A DNA stretch of 64,000 bases, from the NCBI GenBank assembly GCA_029938605.1, contig JAOZUO010000011.1:17474-81473 (forward strand). The letters are read 5' to 3'. The translations under genes were made by a program, and so were the position numbers. The notes below the pieces were generated by a model. The model was not told where the DNA came from. It made no database searches and saw nothing but the letters and a program-made list of their open reading frames with translations. The stretch is from Deltaproteobacteria bacterium. Its GTDB lineage: Bacteria; Myxococcota_A; Polyangia; HGW-17; JAJRWW01. Shown piece after piece: positions 48,050 to 64,000 of the stretch (the first letter of the stretch is position 1; each line of letters opens with the position of its first letter).

Positions 48050-50593
48050 GCGGTATTTGCGCGGGACGATGTAGGCGAAGCTCGTGGTGCTCCGGCGCTT
48101 GAAGACCATGATCTCCAGGGCCCCGCCCTTGCAGCCCGACGGGATGTAGGCCTGGAGCTTGCTCTTGGAGATCTTCTTGAGCACCAACTCCACGCGCCCG
48201 TATCGACGGTGGTTCACCCACATCTTCTGGATCCGGTCCAGGTTTCTCCCGGTGATGGTGATCCACTTCTTGGGAGGCCCCCGGTCCGGAAACACGTCCA
48301 CGATGCGCGCCTTGGGCTTGACGACCTTGAAGGCCGTGGCCGACCGGCCGACCTTGCCGAAGCACCGCACCTCCACCTTGCCCGAATAAGCCCGCTTGGG
48401 CACCCGCGCCTTGATGGTGGTCCGGTCCATGCGCAACAGGTCGTAACTTACCCGCTTGCCGAACCGCACCACGGGCTTTTTGCAAAAGTTCTTGCCGCGG
48501 ATGGTGATGTAGTCTCCCCACCAGCCTCGACGGGGCGTGAGGCGGGAGATGACCGGGGTGGCGAAGGAGAGCTTGAACCGATGATTCGTCACCGACCGAC
48601 GCCCTCGAGACAAGACGACGATCTTGCCCGTGGACGCCCGCCTCGGCACCTTCACGCGCACCTCTACGCCGCTCATTCGGCGCACCTGGGTGAAGGGCAT
48701 GTTCCCCAGCCAGAACCGGTCGCCCTTACGGAAGTTCCTGCCGGTCAAGGTGATCCACGTGCCCCAGGGTCCGGCCTTGGGGTAGATGGAGGTGATCTGC
48801 GCGAAGGGCGCCACAATGCGCAATCGCCCCGCGACCCGCACCTTGTGGTTGTGGCACTTGACTACAAACACGCCGCCCTTGCTGCCGCGAGGAACGGTGA
48901 TCTCGATGGATCTGCTCGTGGAGTTGACCACCGGCACCACCTTACCGCCCAGCCGCACGATGGGGCCATCGCAAATCTTGTTCCCCTTGAGGGTAACCAC
49001 CTCGTTGAACCAGGCCACCTTGGGCCCAAACCCCCGCAGCGTGGGCTTGGGCCACCCCACGACGATGCGGAAGCGAGTGCGGGTTCGTCGCCCAAAGCTC
49101 TCGTGAACAAGCTGCCCGGTCTTCGCGTTCCGAGGGAGGGTCAGCGACACCCGCGTGGCGTTCTCGTAGGCCGCCGGTAGCCGCACCCGGCCCAGGAAAA
49201 ACTTGTCCGCCGGACGCAGGTTGAACCCGGTGACGATCAGCTGCGATCCCGGCGGGCCCATGCGCGGCGTTACCCCGCTCACTCCGGCCTTGGGTGCCTG
49301 GAGTCGAAGCTTTCGTGGGGAGGAGGCACGCCACTTCAGACAGCGAACGGTAAACTTGGCCGCCGTGGCTCCCCGGGGCACCTGCACCACCAGGCGGCTG
49401 TTGCTCTCGCGCCGGATCACCGGAAGACGCCGTCCCCCCAGCCACACCTTCACCATGGGACAGAAGTTCCGCCCCTGGAGGGTGACGTACTGACCAAACC
49501 AGGCCGCGGCAGGTCGGAAGCCGGTGATCACCGGTGGCCGATAGATCCTGTAGCGGAAGGAGGACATGAAACGCTTGCCAAAGCTCTGGAAGTAAATCTT
49601 CGCCATGCGCGCACCCGCCGGGATGAAGACCTTCACCTCCCGGGAGGAGACGAACTTTTTACGCAGGGTGCGGTTGCCCAGCCAGAAGCGAGACTTGGGA
49701 GTGAACCCCACCCCCACCACGGTGATCCAACGACGGGCAGGACCGGCGGCCGGGGAGATCCCCCGGATCTCGGCAAAGGGCGGTTCCACCAGAAACTCGT
49801 CGGCGTGGGTGACCCGCTTGCCGAAGCACTCCACCTCGAAGCGCCCCGTTCGCATTCCCTTGCGCAACTTGACTACGACCTGCCTGTTGCCCCTCCGGTG
49901 GACCACCGGTACCGCCTGACCATCCAGGTACACCTTGGCCCGCGGACAGAAGGACACTCCCTTCAAGGTCACGCGGTCCCCGAAATAGCCCTTCCGCGGA
50001 GAGAAGCTCTGGAGCACAGGGTAGTTGGCGAGCTTGAAGACAAATCGGGTGCGGAGCTTCCGCTTGGCAGGGGCCCAGAATAGCCGCCCAGACTTGAGGC
50101 TCTTGTGAATCAACAGCTTGTAGGTGGTCGAGTTCACATGCTGGCGACGCACTCGACTCCGGCCGATCCAGAATCGGACGTTTCCGTGGAAATGCACGCC
50201 CTTGACGGTGACCCAGATCCCGGGCGGGCCGCTGGTGGGCAACATCGCCGTCACCATGGGCTTGTTCTTGATCTTGAACCTCATGGGCGATCGAAGCTGC
50301 TTCCCCGCCTGATGTACCTCGAACCAGCCCGACTGCGAGCTCACAGGTACCTTCACCACGATGGCCCGCTTGGTCACGGAAATGGGCTTCACAATGTGGC
50401 CGTTGAAGTAGACCTTCACGGTGCGCCTGTCGAAGCCATAGCCCCGTAGACGCACCTTGGTGCCCCAGGGCCCCACGGCTGGCTTCATGTCAGTGAAGTT
50501 CCATTGGGCGGGAGCACCGCGGGCCGGTTCGGAAAAGGAGAGGCCCGCCGTGACCACGGCGAGGCTCAGAATCACTGCAAATCGTCGGTGCAT
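48047..50593 (-). CDS. Exported protein with about ten IPT/TIG-like repeats
   Basis: Signal peptide; repeats such as GPWGTWITLTGRNFRKGDRFWLGN and RGWWGDYITIRGKNFCKKPVVRFGK. Confidence 0.8.
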   Translation of the reverse strand: MHRRFAVILSLAVVTAGLSFSEPARGAPAQWNFTDMKPAVGPWGTKVRLRGYGFDRRTVKVYFNGHIVKPISVTKRAIVVKVPVSSQSGWFEVHQAGKQLRSPMRFKIKNKPMVTAMLPTSGPPGIWVTVKGVHFHGNVRFWIGRSRVRRQHVNSTTYKLLIHKSLKSGRLFWAPAKRKLRTRFVFKLANYPVLQSFSPRKGYFGDRVTLKGVSFCPRAKVYLDGQAVPVVHRRGNRQVVVKLRKGMRTGRFEVECFGKRVTHADEFLVEPPFAEIRGISPAAGPARRWITVVGVGFTPKSRFWLGNRTLRKKFVSSREVKVFIPAGARMAKIYFQSFGKRFMSSFRYRIYRPPVITGFRPAAAWFGQYVTLQGRNFCPMVKVWLGGRRLPVIRRESNSRLVVQVPRGATAAKFTVRCLKWRASSPRKLRLQAPKAGVSGVTPRMGPPGSQLIVTGFNLRPADKFFLGRVRLPAAYENATRVSLTLPRNAKTGQLVHESFGRRTRTRFRIVVGWPKPTLRGFGPKVAWFNEVVTLKGNKICDGPIVRLGGKVVPVVNSTSRSIEITVPRGSKGGVFVVKCHNHKVRVAGRLRIVAPFAQITSIYPKAGPWGTWITLTGRNFRKGDRFWLGNMPFTQVRRMSGVEVRVKVPRRASTGKIVVLSRGRRSVTNHRFKLSFATPVISRLTPRRGWWGDYITIRGKNFCKKPVVRFGKRVSYDLLRMDRTTIKARVPKRAYSGKVEVRCFGKVGRSATAFKVVKPKARIVDVFPDRGPPKKWITITGRNLDRIQKMWVNHRRYGRVELVLKKISKSKLQAYIPSGCKGGALEIMVFKRRSTTSFAYIVPRKYR

Positions 50594-50677
50594 TGGATGT
50601 CCTCTCGCTGCGTGCGATCAGCCATTTTGACCTAATGAGCTACGTATTGATTCACTTAGCGCACTTTGGAGCCGGAA

Positions 50678-50722
50678 CCAAAAAGAAAACAGCCCGGCCA
50701 ACCTCACGGGTCGCCGAGCTGT
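50678..50722 (-). terminator. Rho-independent terminator downstream of tRNA-Cys
   Basis: Minus-strand ACAGCTCGGCGACCCGTGAGGTTGGCCGGGCTGT followed by TTTTCTTTTT. Confidence 0.75.
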
Positions 50723-50734
50723 ACTCTTTTCGCA

Positions 50735-50806
<72 letters not shown>

Positions 50807-50956
50807 AGAGCATACCGATTATGAAACGAATCAACGGAGCTTTCAACCCCCACCTACCATCAGGAGGACAACCACGCCACACGTGGTATGGGGCGTTACG
50901 CCGCATCTCGGGAAGCTTCTAGCAAACCACCCGGTCGGCGTCAAGCCCTTAATTCC

Positions 50957-51634
50957 TCAGGGGTTATATGATTTCAGGGTGCCTTTTCTGGCTCGCCGAT
51001 CTACCTCCGCCCGCAGGTGGTGTAGCATCTGCTCGGATCCCCAAACGATTCCATTATTCAACTTGGATCGGCTGACATGCAGGTCCGGAATGGCCTGCAT
51101 GGTGGTGACGGCCAGGGTCCAGTTCTTTCCCCAGGAGTATAGATTCAGTCGCCCCCAGTAGCTCTTCATGGAACCACGATGCCGCACCCAGGAAAGCTTG
51201 TAGCCGCCGTTGGCCCCCCGGCTCCAGTCGTACCTCACCGCCACCCAGGCGTTGGCTACCGGCCACGGCAAAGACAGGATCACCACCGCCCAGATCTTGT
51301 TCTTTCCACGTTTTCGCACCACCCGGCAGCTCTTCACCTTCGGCATGTAGCCGTCGATGCGCTTGCAGTCCATGAAGGTATCCATGACCTCAGAGGGTTT
51401 GGCGGCGATGAGCAACATGCCCGTGGGCTTCCAGAACTTAGAGGACTTATCCACCCGTGTGACGTGCTTCCAGTTGGCCAGCTTCAGCCGATCGAAGTAG
51501 CTGATCCTGGGGCCCTTGCGAGCACGGGCCTCTGGTGCCAGGGCAAGTCCGGTACCCGCAAGGGCAATAAGGATGGCTATGGTCTTGGTATATCGCACGG
51601 TGGTTTCGACGGGGGTCAAGGGCTTCACATTCAA
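50957..51634 (-). CDS. SRPBCC/START-like exported protein
   Basis: Signal peptide; GMLLIAAKPSEVMDTFMDCKRIDGYMPKVKSCRVV.. resembles START/SRPBCC fold proteins. Confidence 0.6.
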   Translation of the reverse strand: MNVKPLTPVETTVRYTKTIAILIALAGTGLALAPEARARKGPRISYFDRLKLANWKHVTRVDKSSKFWKPTGMLLIAAKPSEVMDTFMDCKRIDGYMPKVKSCRVVRKRGKNKIWAVVILSLPWPVANAWVAVRYDWSRGANGGYKLSWVRHRGSMKSYWGRLNLYSWGKNWTLAVTTMQAIPDLHVSRSKLNNGIVWGSEQMLHHLRAEVDRRARKGTLKSYNP

Positions 51635-51658
51635 TCCAAGAGAACCGCCAGATTGAAG

Positions 51659-55831
<4,173 letters not shown>

Positions 55832-55880
55832 GACCAACCTGTCCTTACGACCGCCTTAGGGGCGGAACGAAATCGGTTCT

Positions 55881-60059
<4,179 letters not shown>

Positions 60060-60086
60060 GGGGGCACTACCTCCCCAACGTAGAAA

Positions 60087-60131
60087 AGCGGTATTCGGAC
60101 GAATTCAGTACGGATCCGTCCGAATACCGCT
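60087..60131 (-). promoter_or_regulatory. Perfect 15-bp stem-loop in rplL-rpoB spacer
   Basis: agcggtattcggacg (60087-60101) / cgtccgaataccgct (60117-60131), 15-nt loop. Confidence 0.75.
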
Positions 60132-60199
60132 CTGTACGCGGTGTTTCACGACCATTTCTCAGTAGTCTACGCAGGCTCTTAACTCCGACCCTACGATTT

Positions 60200-60577
60200 C
60201 TACTTGATCTCTACAGTTGCTCCCGCATCCTCGAGCTTCTTCTTGACCTCTTCGGCCTCGTCCTTGGCAACGCCCTCCTTGACCGCATTGGGGGCGCCAT
60301 CTACGAGGGTCTTGGCCTCCTTGAGGCCGAGGCTCGTGACCTCGCGAACGGCCTTGATGACCTGGATCTTCTTCTCACCAACCATGGTGAGCATGACGTC
60401 GAACTCAGTCTGCTCCTCGACGGCGGCGCCCGCATCAGCGGCCATGGCGGGACCCGCCACTGCGACCGGTGCGGCCTCGACGCCCCACTTGTCTTCGAGC
60501 GTCTTGACCAGATTCGACAGGTCCATGACAGTCAGGGTGCTGAGATAGTCGATAACCTGCTCTTCGGTGACAGCCAT
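60200..60577 (-). CDS. rplL: 50S ribosomal protein L7/L12
   Basis: [72 protein letters not shown]. Confidence 0.98.
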   Translation of the reverse strand: MAVTEEQVIDYLSTLTVMDLSNLVKTLEDKWGVEAAPVAVAGPAMAADAGAAVEEQTEFDVMLTMVGEKKIQVIKAVREVTSLGLKEAKTLVDGAPNAVKEGVAKDEAEEVKKKLEDAGATVEIK

Positions 60578-60652
60578 TTTCTTTTCTCCTTCGACTTTGC
60601 TTCGGTACGGGCAAAGCAGCCCACACGCTATATATTCTGCTTATCTGTTTAC

Positions 60653-61174
60653 CTAACCGTCTTCGAGCTGCCGTTTACGCGACTCGAGCACCAGCAACAT
60701 CCGCTGAGGCGCAGCAATCATCAACCGGAGTAGGTTCTGCGGCGCCGCAAGCATGGTGGCGAGAAGCTTCGACCGAAGCTCATCCTTGGAGGGCATCCTC
60801 GAAAGCTGCTCAACGTTCACAGCGTCAAGCAACGACTCAAAGAAACCGCCCTTAATCGTGAATTTCTTGTGATCTTTGGAACACTTAACCGCGGCCTTGG
60901 CGGGGGCCACCGGATCCGTGCGATTGAAGGCGACAGCCGTGGTTCCGTCTAGCAGGGTGTTGAGTCCCTCCAGGGGCGTTCCCATGACGGCGCGCTCCAG
61001 CAGCGTGTTCTTCACCACCTTGTAAACGCACTCGGCCTCGCGAAACTCCTTGCGGACCGCCTCGGCGTTGGCCACCGTGAGACCCTTGAAATCGGCCAGG
61101 ATGACGGCGCCACCCTCCAAGGCCAGATCCTGTTGGAGTTGCTCGATCATCTGTTCTTTTTCCGTACGATTCAT
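60653..61174 (-). CDS. rplJ: 50S ribosomal protein L10
   Basis: VILADFKGLTVANAEAVRKEFREAECVYKVVKNTLLERA. Confidence 0.97.
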   Translation of the reverse strand: MNRTEKEQMIEQLQQDLALEGGAVILADFKGLTVANAEAVRKEFREAECVYKVVKNTLLERAVMGTPLEGLNTLLDGTTAVAFNRTDPVAPAKAAVKCSKDHKKFTIKGGFFESLLDAVNVEQLSRMPSKDELRSKLLATMLAAPQNLLRLMIAAPQRMLLVLESRKRQLEDG

Positions 61175-61194
61175 GGCTATTCTCCCAGACCCGC

Positions 61195-61905
61195 CTACTT
61201 GGCGATCTGCGCCAGCACCGCGGCGCTGTCCAGCTTGATGCCCGGGCCCATGGTGGTCGACACGGTGATACTCTGAACGTATGTGCCCTTGGCGGTGGAC
61301 GGCTTGAGCTTCATCAGCATGTCCATCAGAGCGATCAGGTTCTCCCGGAGCTTGTCGGCACCGAAGGAGATGCGGCCCAGGGGAGCGTGGACGATCCCGG
61401 CCTTCTCCACCCGGAACTCCACCCGCCCGGCCTTCATCTCTCTGACGGCCTTGGCAACGTCCATGGTTACCGTGCCTACCTTCGGGTTGGGCATCATTCC
61501 GCGGGGTCCGAGTACCCGTCCAAGGCGCCCCACCAGCCCCATCATATCGGGGGTGGAGATGGCCTTGTCGAAGTCCAGCCAGCCCTCTTTCTGGATCTTG
61601 TCTACATATTCCTCGGCGCCCACGAAGTCCGCGCCGGCCTCCTCGGCCTCGGTGGCCTTGTCACCCTTGGCAAACACCAGAACCCGCGCCGTCTTGCCGG
61701 TGCCATGCGGAAGCACCAACGCGCCCCGGACCATCTGATCCGCATGACGGGGATTGACACCCAGCTTGACGGCAATGTCCACCGACTCATCAAACTTGGC
61801 AAAGCTACAGTTCGGCAGGATTTCAAGGGCTTCATCGAGCGGATACCGCTTGGTCCGCTCCACCCGCTCTAACACTTTTTTGTACTTCTTACCGGTTTTT
61901 GGCAT
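61195..61905 (-). CDS. rplA: 50S ribosomal protein L1
   Basis: KYKKVLERV...[22 protein letters not shown]. Confidence 0.98.
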   Translation of the reverse strand: MPKTGKKYKKVLERVERTKRYPLDEALEILPNCSFAKFDESVDIAVKLGVNPRHADQMVRGALVLPHGTGKTARVLVFAKGDKATEAEEAGADFVGAEEYVDKIQKEGWLDFDKAISTPDMMGLVGRLGRVLGPRGMMPNPKVGTVTMDVAKAVREMKAGRVEFRVEKAGIVHAPLGRISFGADKLRENLIALMDMLMKLKPSTAKGTYVQSITVSTTMGPGIKLDSAAVLAQIAK

Positions 61906-62019
61906 GTCCGCCCTGTGTCGACGCCCTCGCGCCTGCCACCAGTTGTACGGGAGGTGGTGTGCCCGTGGTGAAGGCAGCAACCGCTGCCCAGTACTCTAGT
62001 CGTCGAAAAATCTGAAAGT

Positions 62020-62460
62020 CTAGTCGATCACGTCCAAGCCCATGGACCGGGCCGAGCCCTCGATGATCAGCATGGCGCCCTCGATATCCACGGCGTTGAG
62101 ATCCTCCATCTTGATCTCGGCGATGCGCCGGATGGACTCACGATTGACGCGACCCACCTTCGTTTTGTTGGGCTCGGGGGAACCGGTGCCCGGCTTGCCC
62201 TCGGTGGCCAGCCCGGCCTCTTTCTTCAGGAGGACCGACGCGGGCGGGGTCTTGGTAATGAAGGAGAAGGTCCGGTCAGCGTACACAGTGATCACCGCGG
62301 GGATGATCATGCCCTCATCTTTTTGGGTCCGGGCGTTGAACTCCTTGCAGAACTGCATGATGTTGAGGCCATGCTGTCCCAAGGCGGGTCCTACCGGCGG
62401 AGAGGGGTTGGCCTTGCCCGCGGGCACCTGCAATTTGATCTGACCGATGGCCTTTTTCAT
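62020..62460 (-). CDS. rplK: 50S ribosomal protein L11
   Basis: [38 protein letters not shown]. Confidence 0.98.
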   Translation of the reverse strand: MKKAIGQIKLQVPAGKANPSPPVGPALGQHGLNIMQFCKEFNARTQKDEGMIIPAVITVYADRTFSFITKTPPASVLLKKEAGLATEGKPGTGSPEPNKTKVGRVNRESIRRIAEIKMEDLNAVDIEGAMLIIEGSARSMGLDVID

Positions 62461-62541
62461 GACGTTCGTTCCTTCTGATACCCGTATGGTCATTCGCGGC
62501 CGGGAGCTCGCGTCGCCGCGACCGCCCTGACTGCTGCTACG

Positions 62542-63132
62542 CTATGATTTTTCCACCTGCGTGAAGTCCAGCTCCACCGGCGTGGCGCGGCCAAAGATGG
62601 AGACCAGCACCCGGATCTTCTGCTTCTCCGGCTTGACCTCTTCGACAATGCCCGAGAAGTTGGAAAACGGGCCGTCGATGACGCGAACCGTCTCACCCTC
62701 TTCAAACAAGACCTTGGGCGTGGGCTTAGCCGCACCCTCGGTCTCGGCCTGCTTGACTGAATTGATCTCGCGATCCGGCACCGGGCTGGGGTTGTTGCCG
62801 CCCAAAAACCCCGTGATCTTCGGGGTGCCCTTAACCACATGCCAGGTCTTCCGGGTCAGCTTCATCCGCACGAACATGTACCCGGGAAAGAACTTCCGTG
62901 TGGTAGTACGCCGCTGCCCCTTACGCATCTCGACGACGGATTCGGTGGGGATCAGGATCTCCTCGAAGTGATCCTCAAGACCTTCCACCCGTACACGCTC
63001 CAGTAGCGAGGCCTCCGCGCGGCTCTCATGGCCTGAGTACGTGTGCACCACGTACCAACGCATCTCCGCTTCATCACTGGAGTTCGTCAGACTTTTGCGC
63101 TCTACGTCCTTGATTCCACTCACGCTGCTCAC
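62542..63132 (-). CDS. nusG: Transcription termination/antitermination protein NusG
   Basis: MRWYVVHTYSGHE..., FFPGYMFVRM, VRVIDGPFSNFSGIVEEV (KOW); GTG start overlaps secE stop. Confidence 0.97.
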   Translation of the reverse strand: MSSVSGIKDVERKSLTNSSDEAEMRWYVVHTYSGHESRAEASLLERVRVEGLEDHFEEILIPTESVVEMRKGQRRTTTRKFFPGYMFVRMKLTRKTWHVVKGTPKITGFLGGNNPSPVPDREINSVKQAETEGAAKPTPKVLFEEGETVRVIDGPFSNFSGIVEEVKPEKQKIRVLVSIFGRATPVELDFTQVEKS

Positions 63133-63485
63133 CCGAGAATGTATCCGGTCACTCGAGACCAGATCGCATCAAAAATCTGTAGGAATATCGCTGCGATAAT
63201 CACCGTAATGATCACAACAACCGTTGCCTGGGAGGTCTCCTTGCGCGTGGGCCAGGTGACCTTTCGAAGCTCGGAGACAGTCTCAGAAGCCGACTGCTGG
63301 GTGGAGCGGTGTCGCCACACCATGAATGTCGCAATCATCGCCATTCCGATGCCCACTCCATTTACATAGAGTTGCGGAGGCTTCTGGAAATAGCCCCAGA
63401 CCCAATCCGTGGACATGACCAGCACATAGGCGAGGATCATGCCGCCTACAATGAACATCAGCTGAACGTATTTTCTCTCACCCAT
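63129..63485 (-). CDS. secE: Preprotein translocase subunit SecE
   Basis: SELRKVTWPTRKETSQATVVVIITVIIAAIFLQIFDAIWS; synteny. Confidence 0.95.
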   Translation of the reverse strand: MGERKYVQLMFIVGGMILAYVLVMSTDWVWGYFQKPPQLYVNGVGIGMAMIATFMVWRHRSTQQSASETVSELRKVTWPTRKETSQATVVVIITVIIAAIFLQIFDAIWSRVTGYILG

Positions 63486-63533
63486 GGGTCACCCGGGGTA
63501 CGGTCGCCATTCCAATCGATTGGCCGTCGTCAT

Positions 63534-63606
63534 CAGGGCAGGAGGGATTCGAACCCCCAACCATCGGATTTGGAATCCGGCGCTCTACCGTTAGAGCTAC
63601 TGCCCT
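63534..63606 (-). tRNA. tRNA-Trp (CCA)
   Basis: Minus strand AGGGCAGTAGCTCTAACGGTAGAGCGCCGGATTCCAAATCCGATGGTTGGGGGTTCGAATCCCTCCTGCCCTG; anticodon CCA; between rpmG and secE as usual. Confidence 0.95.
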
Positions 63607-63687
63607 ATCAGGGTTGGCCGTGACCATCCCTTTGTCGTTTTGCCGATCGAAATCCTCGCGCCTGCGCGCTTTGCTTTTCGCCGCCGC

Positions 63688-63843
63688 TTACTTGGTCTCG
63701 CGGTGGGGCGTGTGCTTCCTACAGAACCGACAATATTTGGAAAACTCCAGTTTATCAGGAGTCGTCCGCTTGTTCTTCGTAGTCGTGTAGTTGCGGTTTT
63801 TGCAGTCACGACACTCGAGCGTAACAATAATTCGATTGCCCAT
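63688..63843 (-). CDS. rpmG: 50S ribosomal protein L33
   Basis: [51 protein letters not shown]. Confidence 0.96.
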   Translation of the reverse strand: MGNRIIVTLECRDCKNRNYTTTKNKRTTPDKLEFSKYCRFCRKHTPHRETK

Positions 63844-63944
63844 TGATCCAAATCCTGGCCTTAGCCCGCCAGAGGCCACCGTGGCACATCCTGGCATTGA
63901 ACAAGCGCCGGAGTATACACTCATCAGCGCCTGCGTGCTAGCGA

Positions 63945-64000
63945 ATTACTCGATGATCTTGGTCACCACGCCGCTGCCCACGGTGCGACCGCCCTCGCGG
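63945..64000 (-). CDS. tuf: Elongation factor Tu, C-terminal end (partial)
   Basis: Minus-strand [17 protein letters not shown]; upstream of rpmG. Confidence 0.9.

Overview
High-GC bacterial chromosome segment. The content (Ser/Thr kinase, PEGA, TPR, MopE-type, AgmX-like and NtrC-family proteins) suggests a Myxococcota/Bradymonadota-type 'deltaproteobacterial' lineage; this taxonomic placement is inference. The right end (about 51.6-64 kb, minus strand) is the canonical tuf-rpmG-tRNA(Trp)-secE-nusG-rplK-rplA-rplJ-rplL-rpoB-rpoC cluster. The left end carries purH (partial) and purN. Between them is a long run of mostly exported or envelope proteins: FG-GAP lipoprotein, Omp85-like protein, several TPR proteins, three PEGA proteins, an S41 peptidase, a GT39-like membrane protein, a CPBP protease, an FHA-trypsin fusion, a MopE/anchor-L protein, a partial Mla/MCE system, a propeller-transglutaminase, SohB and a GAF/HD-GYP protein. 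Most notable: (i) a surface-type locus at 44.4-50.6 kb with a 10-repeat IPT/TIG protein with alternating Cys-pair repeats and a FecR-like lipoprotein ending in a very basic Arg/Met/His-rich tail; (ii) a degenerate palindromic repeat family, one copy of which appears to sit in frame inside a signal-peptide region; (iii) a 25-bp inverted-repeat-bounded element containing a 48-bp tandem duplication; (iv) two small coupled ORFs absent from the ORF track; (v) a single-base frameshift in a GAF/HD-GYP gene. No CRISPR array, prophage or recognised defence system was found.
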